Below, piece by piece: positions 1 through 9,072 of a DNA stretch of 64,000 nt; the first letter of the stretch is position 1, and every line of letters starts with the position of its first letter. The stretch comes from Gammaproteobacteria bacterium. Its GTDB lineage: Bacteria; Pseudomonadota; Gammaproteobacteria; Arenicellales; JAJDZL01. Location of the stretch: contig JAJEHQ010000023.1 in NCBI GenBank assembly GCA_022823625.1, positions 62,001-126,000 of the forward strand. The letters are read 5' to 3'. The notes below the pieces were generated by a model that did not search any database, was not told the DNA's origin, and worked only from the letters and a program-made list of their open reading frames with translations. A program made the position numbers and the translations under genes.

Positions 1-187
1 AATCCTGTTTCTGAGCTGTCTCCAATGCTAGTTCAGGATCGTAGGCTACGAAAGCGTTTGTGGTCTCCTGTGTCTTTTCGATTCTGTCAAGACACGAACC
101 TACTACATCAGTTGCGCGGATTTCACCGTCAAATAGCTTCCGACTTAGTTCAGCAATTGTCAGTTCGCATAATTTACTCTTGTTCAC
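1..187 (-). CDS. Amidase (amidase signature family), N-terminal part only
   Basis: The gene runs off the left edge, so only about 62 N-terminal residues are visible. They read like the N-terminus of GatA/AtzE-type amidases: a short helix with LTIAEL, an acidic stretch, then a CLDRIEK segment and NAFVAYDPE. These enzymes hydrolyse small amides with a Ser-Ser-Lys triad, which lies outside this window. The GTG start sits one base after the stop of the small upstream gene, so the two are probably translationally coupled. Its place at the end of an amide/urea-type ABC importer operon suggests that it hydrolyses the imported substrate. The family call is fairly safe; the substrate is unknown. Confidence 0.7.
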   Translation of the reverse strand, partial: MNKSKLCELTIAELSRKLFDGEIRATDVVGSCLDRIEKTQETTNAFVAYDPELALETAQKQD

Positions 188-188
188 T

Positions 189-383
189 TTAATCACACTT
201 AACTTTAACTCGAAATCCAATGTCAGGCTCTACCCAGGAAACTCCATCGAGAGAACTCAAGGTGTCGTGAGCACCATTGAGAATTGCCAGAACCTGATCC
301 AATTGTTCATCATTCAATTCGTCCCATTCCATTTGTCTTCGATATTGGACTAGGATTTCTTTTGTCCACGTTGTCATTTTCAA
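189..383 (-). CDS. GatC/AtzG-like small amidase partner
   Basis: This 64-residue protein resembles the GatC/AtzG group of small subunits that wrap around amidases. The helical stretch with NDEQLDQVLAILN is followed by a short linker and a C-terminal EPDIGFRVK, similar to the EPA-x-FRP endings of that group. It lies 6 bases after the last ABC transporter gene and directly before the amidase start. By analogy it would stabilise or activate the amidase. The protein is too short for a firm homology call by eye, so the assignment rests on size, the C-terminal pattern and the neighbour. Confidence 0.55.
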   Translation of the reverse strand: MKMTTWTKEILVQYRRQMEWDELNDEQLDQVLAILNGAHDTLSSLDGVSWVEPDIGFRVKVKCD

Positions 384-389
384 CTCCTT

Positions 390-1088
390 TCACACCCCAA
401 GCAATTCGTGAAGTATTGTTTTGTTTTGAATCAATTCTTGTCTTGTCGTTTCGTGCGAAATCGAACCATTATTCAATATGTAGGCGCGCTTTGAGATCGA
501 AAGGCAAAAGTCGAGATTCTGTTCCGCGATCAATATTGAAAGCCCTCGTTCCTCGTTTAACCGTTTCAGTTTCTCACCAATTTCTTCAATGATTGAAGGC
601 TGAACCCCTTCTGTTGGCTCATCGAGCAGAAGTACCTGGGGTTTGGTAGCTAAAGCCCGCGCAATTGAAAGGATCTGTTGTTGTCCTCCACTCAGAGTAC
701 CCGCAAGCGCATCTTTTTTCTCCGCCAAAATGGGAAAGTCATTGAACGCATCGTCTATCGACTCATGGCGATCATGCCCGCACGCCAGTGCCGCTACCGC
801 AATATTCTCCGGTACACTCAATCGAGGAAATACATAACGTCCTTGTGGCACATAACCGAGACCCATCTTGACCCGTTTTGAAGTTGATAGTGGTAATGTG
901 TTTCCATGAATAGAAACTGAACCGCCGAATGTGTCAACTAGCCCCATTGTGTATTTCATCAGCGTAGATTTACCAGCGCCGTTGCGACCCAACAGTGCAA
1001 CAATTTCTCCTTTGCCCACCCGCAATGAACAGTCTCGAATGATTGTGACTCTTTTGTAGCCACCATTCGCATTAGAAATCTGTAACAC
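390..1088 (-). CDS. Amide/urea-type ABC transporter ATP-binding protein (UrtE-like)
   Basis: ATPase of a branched-chain-amino-acid-family importer. It shows Walker A GRNGAGKST, signature LSGGQQQILSIARAL and Walker B LLLDEPTEGVQPSII; the last two closely match the UrtE subunit of urea importers. I chose the GTG at 1088 because GGAAGG stands 7 bases upstream and the protein then begins with the usual VLQISNANGGY. A TTG at 1115 would give 9 extra residues. With this start it overlaps the upstream fusion gene by 17 bases. It would pair with the ATPase half of that fusion to energise uptake. The substrate (urea, formamide or another short amide) cannot be fixed from sequence. Confidence 0.85.
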   Translation of the reverse strand: MLQISNANGGYKRVTIIRDCSLRVGKGEIVALLGRNGAGKSTLMKYTMGLVDTFGGSVSIHGNTLPLSTSKRVKMGLGYVPQGRYVFPRLSVPENIAVAALACGHDRHESIDDAFNDFPILAEKKDALAGTLSGGQQQILSIARALATKPQVLLLDEPTEGVQPSIIEEIGEKLKRLNEERGLSILIAEQNLDFCLSISKRAYILNNGSISHETTRQELIQNKTILHELLGV

Positions 1089-2934
1089 TTTGCCGCCTTC
1101 CAAGATAGATGTCAAGAATTCGCTCGTCCTTCCTTAATTCGTCAATCTCCGCCTGGGCAAATACCGCACCTTGATGAAGGACGGTGATTTCTGCATCCAG
1201 TGTCCGAACAAAATCCATATCGTGATCAACAACGACAACAGTCGCAGTTCTAGCCATCAGCCGAACCAACTCAGACAGTTGTCGTTTTTCTTCCTTTGAC
1301 ATGCCTGCAGCAGGTTCGTCCAAAAGAATGACTGAAGGTGCCAGACACAGTACCATTCCTATGTCTAACCACTGCTGCTCTCCGTGAGATAGCGTAGATG
1401 CCTGCCGAGTAGAAATTTCCCGCATATTGAGAACGTCTAACATTTCGTCGGAAACTTGATCCGCTCTTTCTTTGTTTAGCCCGTTGCCATAGCCTGCAAT
1501 CCACAAATTTTGCCTGACACTTAATTCATCAAACACTTGTGCTGTTTGCATCTTGATACCAAGACCCAACTTCACACGCTCAAACGGATTAATTTTGGTA
1601 ATATCCTGACTCGAATACAACACCGTACCGGAATCGGGTTCGTAGGCGCCAGTACAGGTTTTAAGGTAAGAACTCTTGCCCGCACCGTTCGGGCCAATAA
1701 TGCACCGCACCTTCCCAGGTGCAAAATTCTGGCTCACAGAATCAACGGCCAGCACACCACCAAATCTCTTCGATGTGTTGATAGTTTTGAGGGTTGCATC
1801 TCTTTGTACATTTGTAGAAGTCTGTAGCTTTTCAAGCAAATTTAGGTTGACACGAACCTGTGATGTTTGTTGCGAAAGGCGATCTTTGGCTTCTAAATCA
1901 TCAAAAATCCTTGCAAACAGCGCTTGGATTCCACCAACAATCCCTTTACGTAAGAATAGTACCAGCACAATCAGACAGGCACCCATGACGAGAGTGGTTT
2001 GCCCACCGATAACACCACCGCCCAACCAGAATGAAAGACCTCCCACAGTGAGCGCTCCGACAAATGGACCGATGAGTGTGCCCAATCCACCCACGAGCAC
2101 ATAAATCGGCACCAGTAAAGCTTCCTGCACGCTAAAGATTGAAGGATTGAGGTAATTCGCCCAAGCACCAAACAATGCTCCAGCAATTCCAGCAATTGCG
2201 CCAGCTAGCATAAACATGAGGGTTTGAAACAAACGAATGTCCAATCCCAGCAGTTCCGCTTTAACCGCATCAAGCCTTATGGAATCGATAACGAGTCCGA
2301 AGGGTGAACGAACAATAAATGCAACGATCAGATAGACGATCGCAGATATTACGACGACTGTGAGAAACATCATATTTGGAGACAGCGACGAAGCTTTCTC
2401 TCCAAATCCGAGGACGAATCCTGGAATGTTGGACATGCCATTGTCACCTCCGACAACGGCGTCTCCGATTTCAGTAGTGAAGGATAGTGTAATCGTCCAA
2501 ACGATTAGGGTGAACGTATAAGTCAAAATTGTGCTCTGAAGTGAACCCATCCGACCGTAGAAAATAAACCATCCAACCAAAGCAGCAAGTATGGTGCCTG
2601 ATATCGCACCGAATGGTAATGCCCATATTAATGAGTTGCCTGTTAATGGGGCAAAATTGATTGCTGCAATGCTACCAACATAGCCTCCGATTCCATAAAA
2701 CGAGGTTTGTCCGAGACTCAATAATCCACCGCGACCCCAAACCAAATCCAGACTCAATCCCAACAATCCAAAAATAACCCAGGAAGTTCCAACATATGCG
2801 AGATATGGATCAATCCAAAACGAAGAAATGGCAAGGGTCAGCGCGAATATCAATGCAATGAATATGGATGGGTCGCTTGAACGCAATCTGAAATTGCGAA
2901 TCAAGGAAGAAATTGAACTAGTTGAGTCTTTCAC
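1072..2934 (-). CDS. ABC transporter permease-ATPase fusion (UrtC-UrtD-like)
   Basis: A 620-residue fusion. Residues 1 to about 345 form a LivM/UrtC-type permease with about ten membrane segments. After a linker, residues from about 385 form an ABC ATPase with Walker A GPNGAGKSS, signature LSHGEQQWLDIGM and Walker B VILLDEPAAGMS. The LSHG-QW-IGM signature is typical of UrtD. In most bacteria these are two genes. The start is a GTG 10 bases after the stop of the upstream permease gene. The fusion fixes the ratio of one permease to one ATPase within the five-subunit importer. No frame disruption is visible at the junction, so it looks like a real fusion. Confidence 0.88.
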   Translation of the reverse strand: MKDSTSSISSLIRNFRLRSSDPSIFIALIFALTLAISSFWIDPYLAYVGTSWVIFGLLGLSLDLVWGRGGLLSLGQTSFYGIGGYVGSIAAINFAPLTGNSLIWALPFGAISGTILAALVGWFIFYGRMGSLQSTILTYTFTLIVWTITLSFTTEIGDAVVGGDNGMSNIPGFVLGFGEKASSLSPNMMFLTVVVISAIVYLIVAFIVRSPFGLVIDSIRLDAVKAELLGLDIRLFQTLMFMLAGAIAGIAGALFGAWANYLNPSIFSVQEALLVPIYVLVGGLGTLIGPFVGALTVGGLSFWLGGGVIGGQTTLVMGACLIVLVLFLRKGIVGGIQALFARIFDDLEAKDRLSQQTSQVRVNLNLLEKLQTSTNVQRDATLKTINTSKRFGGVLAVDSVSQNFAPGKVRCIIGPNGAGKSSYLKTCTGAYEPDSGTVLYSSQDITKINPFERVKLGLGIKMQTAQVFDELSVRQNLWIAGYGNGLNKERADQVSDEMLDVLNMREISTRQASTLSHGEQQWLDIGMVLCLAPSVILLDEPAAGMSKEEKRQLSELVRLMARTATVVVVDHDMDFVRTLDAEITVLHQGAVFAQAEIDELRKDERILDIYLGRRQSVTDF

Positions 2935-2944
2935 AGCTAAATTC

Positions 2945-3811
2945 TCACAGCTTCATTCTCCAACGCCCTGATATTCCCAGTGGAAAAATGCGCAAAATGG
3001 TGATGGTGAGCAGAAAGAAAACGATATCACCAACCACACTGGTCCAAAAACTTGCGGTGATGTTTCCAACCATGCCGAGTGTACTGCCAACTGCAACTGT
3101 TCCAGTGAGAGTGACAGGTCCTGCCGCTACTACCGCCAGAAATGCCTTTATGACAAATGCAAATCCCATATTGGGAGTGGCGGGAATTGCCGGAAGTAGT
3201 ATGGCGCCTGCAAATCCAGCAAGACCGGACCCAAGTGCAAACGTCATCGTGTTGATACGTGCCGATTCAACACCTACAGCAGAAGCTGTTTCCCGATCTT
3301 GAATCGCAGCTCGCGCAGTGATTCCATAACTCGTTTTGGTCAATAGCCAGTAAAGGCTTCCAATCAAGACTACCGCCACGAGAATCAGAAACAACAAATA
3401 TACAGATAACGAATAGTCCCCAATTTGAATGTTGGAGATTGGTAAACCAATTCCAGGCGTGACGGTTCCAAATATCAGCACTGCGGATTGATAGAGGACG
3501 AGGCTGAGCCCCCATGTGGCAAGTAAAGTATCAAAGATACGCCCATATAAGCGCCGGATAATCAGCAATTCAACGATACCGCCGAAGATCGCAGTCACTA
3601 TGGTGGCGAAAATAATAGCGAGAGGATATGGAATTCCAATTTGTGTAGCGAACAAGGTGGCATAAGCACCGAACATGATGAATTCGCCATGCGCAAGGTT
3701 AATGACACCCATCAGGCCGAACATTACAGCCAGGCCAACCGTTGCGATCAATAAAATCGCCGCACTGGACAGCGACGATAGCAATAGCGTCGCTAGAAAA
3801 TCAAGTTCCAT
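2945..3811 (-). CDS. Amide/urea-type ABC transporter permease (UrtB/LivH-like)
   Basis: A 288-residue integral membrane protein with about eight or nine hydrophobic segments, in the LivH/UrtB permease family. The N-terminal half holds the conserved GLAVMFGLMGVINLAHGEF stretch that defines these permeases. It forms the membrane channel with the permease half of the downstream fusion protein. It sits between the binding-protein gene, from which a strong hairpin separates it, and the fusion gene, 10 bases away. Length and order (binding protein, permease B, permease C, ATPase D, ATPase E) match urea and short-chain amide importers. Confidence 0.87.
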   Translation of the reverse strand: MELDFLATLLLSSLSSAAILLIATVGLAVMFGLMGVINLAHGEFIMFGAYATLFATQIGIPYPLAIIFATIVTAIFGGIVELLIIRRLYGRIFDTLLATWGLSLVLYQSAVLIFGTVTPGIGLPISNIQIGDYSLSVYLLFLILVAVVLIGSLYWLLTKTSYGITARAAIQDRETASAVGVESARINTMTFALGSGLAGFAGAILLPAIPATPNMGFAFVIKAFLAVVAAGPVTLTGTVAVGSTLGMVGNITASFWTSVVGDIVFFLLTITILRIFPLGISGRWRMKL

Positions 3812-3852
3812 CGCAATCGAAGTTCCAAAATTCTCGGAATTAGAAAATAGAA

Positions 3853-3888
3853 GGCGCGAGTAAATTTATCAGAAAATTTACTCGCGCC
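3853..3888 (-). terminator. Intergenic hairpin after the amide-binding-protein gene
   Basis: A perfect 15-bp inverted repeat, GGCGCGAGTAAATTT (3853-3867) and its complement (3874-3888), with a 6-base loop. It lies between the binding-protein stop and the permease start. The bases that follow on the minus strand include a short pyrimidine-rich TTCT. It may act as a partial terminator or protect the 3' end of the binding-protein mRNA so that this subunit is made in excess. Confidence 0.7.
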
Positions 3889-3917
3889 GCAGTTACGATT
3901 GACTTTTTAAGTTTCGA

Positions 3918-5180
3918 TCAAAGATCTGCAGGCGTAAAGTGCTCCGCTGTGTCGGGATTTGCGATCAGGTCGCAAACTTGATCTTCGAAACTCGGCGCAA
4001 CCGATTCAAACGTCTGGATTACGTCAAATCCATGAGTTCGATTTCCGCGAACAATGTAAATGTTTTGCTTTAAATGATGTGAACCGGGTTGCATGGTAAC
4101 CGTTCCATTTGGCCCATCAAACGAAATTCCGCTCTCAAGTGCCGCAATAACGGCATCGCTGTCTGTAGTGCCAGCCACTTCTACGGCCTTAGCCCAAATG
4201 TGCACGGCATTCCAAACATCGGCCGCTTCGGAAATGATTGGTTCGTCAAGACTGTAAGCAGCCTCCCATTTTGCTTTAAATGGTTCATTGTTTGGCTCAT
4301 CAATCCACATGAAGTATTCTTGCGAGGCAACAATTCCCTCACCAGCATCTGGTGAAACAACTACCTGTTGATTTCCTGATCCATAGTTGGTTGATACGAT
4401 TCCCATTTTTTCTTTCAAACCAGCTGCAGCAAACTGCTCCAGGAACCCGGTTTGGTTCGCTCCAACAGGCAATGCAGCCACAAAATCAGGCTTTGCAGCC
4501 TGAATTTTCTGAATTGTTGGTGAATAGTCTGTCACGGTCAAAGCCAGAAAGTCAGAACCAACAACTTCACCGCCGTATTCTTTTGCATAGTGATCAATCC
4601 AATGCGCAGATATGGTTCCAAAGTTGTAGTCTGGGGCCATGATGTAGATTTTTGGACCGTATTCCTTAATCGCCCATTCAATCAATACACTCATTTGCTG
4701 AGAGGCAGAGGCACCCGTGATAAATGTCTGTTTGTCGCAAGCACCACCTTCATAAAGAGCACTATAGAAATAGGGGATGTTGTTCTTGCGAACGATTGGA
4801 CGCATTGCTTCACGCGATGAGCTCGTCAGTCCTGCAAAGAGCACGTCGATTTGATCGCGCAGAATAATTGTGTTTGTGTACTGTGTGAATTTTGCCAATT
4901 CAGATTGTGCGTCATATTCAACAACCTGTAGTTGTTGACCCAGTACGCCCCCATTGTCATTAATGTTGTTCACGGCCAAATGCAGTGCCTGGCTTTGCTG
5001 AATACCGTAGATATTCAATCCGCCGGTAAGATCAAAAATCGAACCAACTTTGATTTCATCGTCTGCCCGTACTTGAGTTACTGCAACTAAAGAAATTGCA
5101 AGAGCAAGCATTACCAGACAGACAAACTTGTAATTCTGAGACCAAACTCTCTCGAAATTTGGCATTAATCTATTTGTCAT
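3918..5180 (-). CDS. Amide/urea-type ABC transporter substrate-binding protein
   Basis: A periplasmic binding protein of the AmiC/UrtA/LivJ class (Peripla_BP_5/6 fold), 420 residues. An N-terminal hydrophobic segment (about residues 19-35) ends in VRA-DD, a likely signal-peptidase I site near residue 39. The mature protein opens with IKVGSIFDLTGG. The segment YEGGACDKQTF resembles the YEGGEC-type segment of AmiC/UrtA proteins, which bind urea or short amides. I chose ATG at 5180, with AAAGGTG 8 bases upstream; an in-frame start further upstream would add 18 residues before the signal peptide. It is the first gene of the importer-amidase operon. The exact ligand is not determinable. Confidence 0.86.
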   Translation of the reverse strand: MTNRLMPNFERVWSQNYKFVCLVMLALAISLVAVTQVRADDEIKVGSIFDLTGGLNIYGIQQSQALHLAVNNINDNGGVLGQQLQVVEYDAQSELAKFTQYTNTIILRDQIDVLFAGLTSSSREAMRPIVRKNNIPYFYSALYEGGACDKQTFITGASASQQMSVLIEWAIKEYGPKIYIMAPDYNFGTISAHWIDHYAKEYGGEVVGSDFLALTVTDYSPTIQKIQAAKPDFVAALPVGANQTGFLEQFAAAGLKEKMGIVSTNYGSGNQQVVVSPDAGEGIVASQEYFMWIDEPNNEPFKAKWEAAYSLDEPIISEAADVWNAVHIWAKAVEVAGTTDSDAVIAALESGISFDGPNGTVTMQPGSHHLKQNIYIVRGNRTHGFDVIQTFESVAPSFEDQVCDLIANPDTAEHFTPADL

Positions 5181-5490
5181 TGCTAACACCTTTAGAAAAC
5201 TAATGAATAGTCTTTGGGTTTGACAAGATTGCAAAGCGGTGCGGAACTTCCAAGTACCATAGTGTGCCTATGGCACTCATCAGTTTGTCTAGAGCAGATT
5301 GGGCAGGCACAAAAAAAGCAGCAAATTACCCGTCATACCTATCCACAAAAATGAACAGACTTCGGCCGCTTTGCCGCTTGTATTTTCGATAGCTCTGTTG
5401 CCACCAAAGTAACCTCCATCGGTTACTGTTTTCGATTGTAGTAAAAAGCCCCCTTTAAGTCAACAGTTGCAGCCAGATTGAGTAGTATGT
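5181..5490. other. Intergenic region between binding-protein gene and methyltransferase
   Basis: About 310 bases without a convincing gene. It should hold the promoter of the amide-importer operon (minus strand) and the 3' end of the methyltransferase transcript. The only clear structure is the 7-bp stem hairpin at 5408-5427. Confidence 0.5.
5408..5427 (-). terminator. Possible terminator of the methyltransferase transcript
   Basis: AGTAACC (5408-5414) pairs with GGTTACT (5421-5427) across a 6-base loop, about 65 bases past the stop of the minus-strand methyltransferase. Only a short TTT follows on the minus strand, so this is a weak terminator at best. Confidence 0.35.
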
Positions 5491-6174
5491 CTAATTCAAA
5501 CTTAAGTGATCATTGAAGTTTCGGAGTACGAAGCGAGTCCAAGTGACATCGGGGCGATTCAAGAGATCATCTTCAGTGGATTGCTCAATTTCGGCTAACC
5601 CGTATTCCCTGATCAACTTCACCAATTCTTCATCTGGGATGTCCCAGAAGCCTTCAACCACTTCATATGGACCGTGTCGAAGTGTAATGTAGAGCAATCC
5701 TTTTCTCTTGAGCAATCCCAATATTCTTTCAAAAGAAGGCTGACGTTCATGGTAGGGGAGGTGCATCCATACCGCACTCACAAATATCACGTCATAGTGC
5801 TGACCGAGTTTCCGAACTGCTTTCAGTTCAGGCAACTTGTCGTCTACCCAGGAGATTCTGGAATGCTGATGTAATAATTGAGCCCTTGCACGCAATGCAT
5901 TCGACGGCTCAACTGCGATAACTTTGTGCCCAAGTTCAGCCAAACCCGCAGCGTCCCGACCCGAACCGGATCCGATATCAAGAATCGAACAGGGATTCTG
6001 GGGCATGTGGTTTAGTAATGTTGCGTGTAGCTTTTTAAACTTTAGTTGTTCAAACTCCTCAGTGATGAAATCTGCATTCACCTCATACCACTCCTCAACC
6101 GTTTCTGTTGGAATGGGTTGCTTGTTTTCTAAACCCCTATCGGTAGAAGTTGTAGTGAATGTTTTTGAAGTCAT
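5491..6174 (-). CDS. Class I SAM-dependent methyltransferase
   Basis: A 227-residue protein with a Rossmann methyltransferase core. Motif I is ILDIGSGSGRDAAGLAELG, followed by the acidic VIAVEPS at the end of strand 2, and FVSAVWMHLPYHER at motif IV/post. It transfers a methyl group from S-adenosylmethionine to an unknown acceptor. A domain from about 60 to 170 is preceded by an N-terminal extension with EEWYEVNADFITEEFEQLK, common in free-standing small-molecule methyltransferases. It stands alone, divergent from the class V aminotransferase. No substrate can be inferred from the neighbours. Confidence 0.8.
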   Translation of the reverse strand: MTSKTFTTTSTDRGLENKQPIPTETVEEWYEVNADFITEEFEQLKFKKLHATLLNHMPQNPCSILDIGSGSGRDAAGLAELGHKVIAVEPSNALRARAQLLHQHSRISWVDDKLPELKAVRKLGQHYDVIFVSAVWMHLPYHERQPSFERILGLLKRKGLLYITLRHGPYEVVEGFWDIPDEELVKLIREYGLAEIEQSTEDDLLNRPDVTWTRFVLRNFNDHLSLN

Positions 6175-6575
6175 GTTCTGAGATAAAAGCGTATAGGTGT
6201 CAATTCAGATTTCTGAACCATTGAGTTTGTGAGTCGGAGATCATTGAAATTGCTATTTGAAATTAAAGAAGAAATATTTTTTCCAGAATTGCAATATATC
6301 GCACATCTTTGAGCATAGATCATCACACGTTATCCAAACTGAAATCGAATGAGATTTTCATGACCAAACTAATCTACGTTGAGCGCCCAAGCACCCAATT
6401 CAGAATCTGTAAAATATTGGCTTCGCCAAGTAGTTTGAAGTCTTCATTCGTCCTTACGCTTCTGCATAACAAATACTGAGTTGTTGATCGGAGAATGATG
6501 TTCGATTATTGAACTGCTTCAAATTTAACCGCATTCACCGAAATTCATTAACTCGCTAAACCAGAGACATAACTC
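6175..6575. other. Divergent intergenic region
   Basis: About 400 AT-rich bases between divergently transcribed genes, presumably holding both promoters. A 39-codon open frame starting at 6360 has no clear ribosome binding site and no recognisable features. I see no RNA gene and no strong hairpin. Confidence 0.5.
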
Positions 6576-7808
6576 ATGATTCATTCCCACTACGATCTGC
6601 AATATGTCCGCAACCAGTTTCCGAATATCGGAGATTTGGCATTTTTCGAAAATGCGGGTGGCACTTATGTTCCCTCAACTGTTAGCGATCGTATTTATGA
6701 TTACATGCGCCGAAACCAGGTTCAACCAGGATCGTCATATTCCGCTTCAGCTGAAGCCATGGAACGGATTAGCCGTAGCCATCGCCAGCTTGCAGAAATG
6801 ATCAATGCCAAGCCAAGTGAAGTGATTGTCGGGCATTCAACCACGATGAACGTTTATGTTCTGGCCAATGCATTAAGGCCATCACTAACGGCGGGGGACG
6901 AAGTTATCGTCACAAATCTTGATCATGAAGCAAATGTGGGTTCATGGAGAAGATTGGCCGAAAGCGGAATCGTTGTCAAGGAATGGAAAATTGACCGTGA
7001 AACTGCTGAACTAGGTGGACCGCAGGAACTCGAAAAGCTGCTGACTGACCGAACCCGTCTAGTCTGCTGCACCTGGTGTTCCAACATCACCGGAACCATT
7101 AACGACATACAGGCAATTACTGAGCTTGCACATTCAGCTGGAGCACTGGTTTGCGCTGATGCCGTGGCTTACGCGCCACACCGTGCACTGGATTTCAGAA
7201 AATCCAATGTCGACTTTCTACTATTCAGTCTGTACAAACTCTATGGTCCGCACTTGGGTGTACTGTGCGGCAAGCAAAGTATCCTGCTTGACCTCGAGAA
7301 TCAGAATCATTTTTTCTTTACGCGTTCTGCACTACCTCAAAAACTCCAACCTGGCGGTTATTTGCACGAAACAGCGGCATCAATTGAAGGTATCGTGGAA
7401 TACTTCGATCAGGTTTTCTCGCACCATTACAAAAAAAGTGACACTTCAATCAGCGCGCGCTACGCCAAAGTATTCGAATTATTCACTCAGCATGAGGATA
7501 AAGTGGCACGCCCGTTCATGGAGTACTTGAACTCAAAAACCAATGTGCGAATTATCGGAATTCCTGAGATTGATTACACTCGTCGCGTTTCAACCATTTC
7601 ATTCACGGTCGAGGGCCAGCGACACAGCGAAATAGCAGCAAATTTGGGTGAGCAGAATATCGGAATCGGAGTCGGAGACTTTTATGCGAGGCGCTGTATT
7701 GATGCGCTGAACCTGCATCCCGGTGGGGTTGTTCGCGTCAGTATGGTTCACTACAACAGTGAACAGGAAGTGACGCGATTGATCAAAGCCCTGGATCAAG
7801 TGCTGTAA
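6576..7808 (+). CDS. Cysteine desulfurase-like PLP enzyme (class V aminotransferase)
   Basis: A 410-residue fold-type I PLP enzyme of the class V group, close to the uncharacterised 'cysteine desulfurase-like' subfamily. Signs are an N-terminal FFENAGGTYVP, the cofactor region VTNLDHEANVGSW, the aspartate-containing VCADAVAYAPH, and the Schiff-base lysine in SLYKLYGPHLG at about residue 221. A C-terminal small domain ends with GVVRVSMVHYNSEQEV. These enzymes remove or exchange groups on amino acids such as cysteine; this subfamily's substrate is not known to me. No iron-sulfur assembly genes adjoin it, so a dedicated role in cluster assembly is unlikely. It appears monocistronic. Confidence 0.8.
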   Translation: MIHSHYDLQYVRNQFPNIGDLAFFENAGGTYVPSTVSDRIYDYMRRNQVQPGSSYSASAEAMERISRSHRQLAEMINAKPSEVIVGHSTTMNVYVLANALRPSLTAGDEVIVTNLDHEANVGSWRRLAESGIVVKEWKIDRETAELGGPQELEKLLTDRTRLVCCTWCSNITGTINDIQAITELAHSAGALVCADAVAYAPHRALDFRKSNVDFLLFSLYKLYGPHLGVLCGKQSILLDLENQNHFFFTRSALPQKLQPGGYLHETAASIEGIVEYFDQVFSHHYKKSDTSISARYAKVFELFTQHEDKVARPFMEYLNSKTNVRIIGIPEIDYTRRVSTISFTVEGQRHSEIAANLGEQNIGIGVGDFYARRCIDALNLHPGGVVRVSMVHYNSEQEVTRLIKALDQVL

Positions 7809-7875
7809 ATAACCGTTGGTATCAGATCAGTAGTTCACTGCCCTTAGCTGATGAAGTTGAAAATGCAATAGTGAG

Positions 7876-8835
7876 TTAAATTCCTTCCCGAATCTTGCGT
7901 CGCACACTTTCTCGCCAAACAGTCAGAATTCCTGCAGCGGCGATAAACACCATTCCAGCGATTGAATTCGTTGATGGCCACGTATCAAAAAGTGTTTTAC
8001 CCCAAAAGGTCGCGAAAAGAAGGTAGCTGAATTCCATTGGAGCGAGCCAACTGGCATCAGCAGTCTGGTAAGCCCGACTCAAGCATAGGTTTCCGGTGAG
8101 GTTTAGTATCGCTGTAAATCCTGCAACAGCAATCACTATCCAAGTCAGTGTTGGCCATCCGATCGCAACAAACGGCATGCGTTCTTGCAGACTGAGCGGC
8201 AGTGGCGAAATACTCAATACGATGCTTCCAATCAAGTTAAAAGTGAAGAATGTGACCCCGACCGCAAAGGCCATTGCGAGTGTATTTTCAAATCGACATG
8301 CTTTACGAATGGTGAGAATACTGGTGGCATAGAAAAATCCAGCAAAGATTGGAAGGATTTGCCAAGGTGTGAAACCATCTTCCCATGGAGACAATACCAG
8401 AGTTGCTCCTGCAGTACCCAGAAACAGCGCGAACAAGCGCCAGGGGCCGAATTTTTCTCCAAGCACAGGGCCAGCAAGCAAAGTGATAAACAGGGGATAG
8501 GTATATAGCCCTGCACCCATTTGAGTAATTGTCAAAAACGGCGCGCCTGAGAAAAAGCAGAACATTGCGGCAGTCATCAGACAGGCACGAAGATAGACAG
8601 GGCCCGCGCGTATTGGTCTAAGTAAATAAAGCCCGCCACCCACGATCGCTAGAATGACCGCCAAGCTCAAAATTCCGACCGCCCTTACTGACTGAAACTG
8701 CCAGTAAGATGTCAAATCAGCTATGTCCTTGATAAGGCCATCCTGTAAAGCCAAAGCAAACACGCCAGCGAGCAAAAGCCACAGCGCGGTAAATGGGCGA
8801 TCTCTAGTAGGAACTCCGAAAAAAGATGAGAGCAT
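7876..8835 (-). CDS. DMT-superfamily transporter (EamA family)
   Basis: A 319-residue membrane protein with about ten hydrophobic segments arranged as two EamA-type repeats. It has the usual first-repeat feature of a helix followed by FWQ-like residues (TSYWQFQSVRA) and the second-repeat MEFSYLLFATFWGKTLF. Members export amino acids or other small metabolites; the substrate cannot be predicted. It is convergent with the class V aminotransferase gene and separated from the macrodomain gene by 237 bases, so it is probably its own transcription unit. Confidence 0.8.
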   Translation of the reverse strand: MLSSFFGVPTRDRPFTALWLLLAGVFALALQDGLIKDIADLTSYWQFQSVRAVGILSLAVILAIVGGGLYLLRPIRAGPVYLRACLMTAAMFCFFSGAPFLTITQMGAGLYTYPLFITLLAGPVLGEKFGPWRLFALFLGTAGATLVLSPWEDGFTPWQILPIFAGFFYATSILTIRKACRFENTLAMAFAVGVTFFTFNLIGSIVLSISPLPLSLQERMPFVAIGWPTLTWIVIAVAGFTAILNLTGNLCLSRAYQTADASWLAPMEFSYLLFATFWGKTLFDTWPSTNSIAGMVFIAAAGILTVWRESVRRKIREGI

Positions 8836-9072
8836 CGATCACCGATTACCTTCGCTAATTTTTTTCAAATTAGCAGGATTGATTCAGTTTCAGCAGAACT
8901 GATTTTACGGGTGTCGGATGGGCGGTCCTCATTCCCAATTCCAACAAAAATGTGTTTCTGTTTAGAAACCGACAAATTGATGATGTCGCAGGTAAACAAA
9001 AGAATGTTCCTACTGAGCCTCATTTGAGAATTCCATAGTTCCTCTTCGGAAACTTTGTATTTTGAGCGTAGT

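Noticed and set aside
60-353. 97-codon plus-strand open frame opposite the amidase and GatC/AtzG-like genes
   Set aside because: It lies antisense to two genes that have coherent family features and tight coupling; the frame is a shadow of them.
6360-6479. 39-codon open frame in the divergent region before the class V aminotransferase gene
   Set aside because: No ribosome site, no recognisable features; frames of this size are expected by chance in 400 AT-rich bases.
8854-8874. Inverted repeat GCTAATTT/AAATTAGC near the EamA transporter start as a terminator
   Set aside because: Its stem is AT-rich and it lies about 200 bases past the macrodomain stop with no T-tract on the minus strand; it may be chance in AT-rich sequence.
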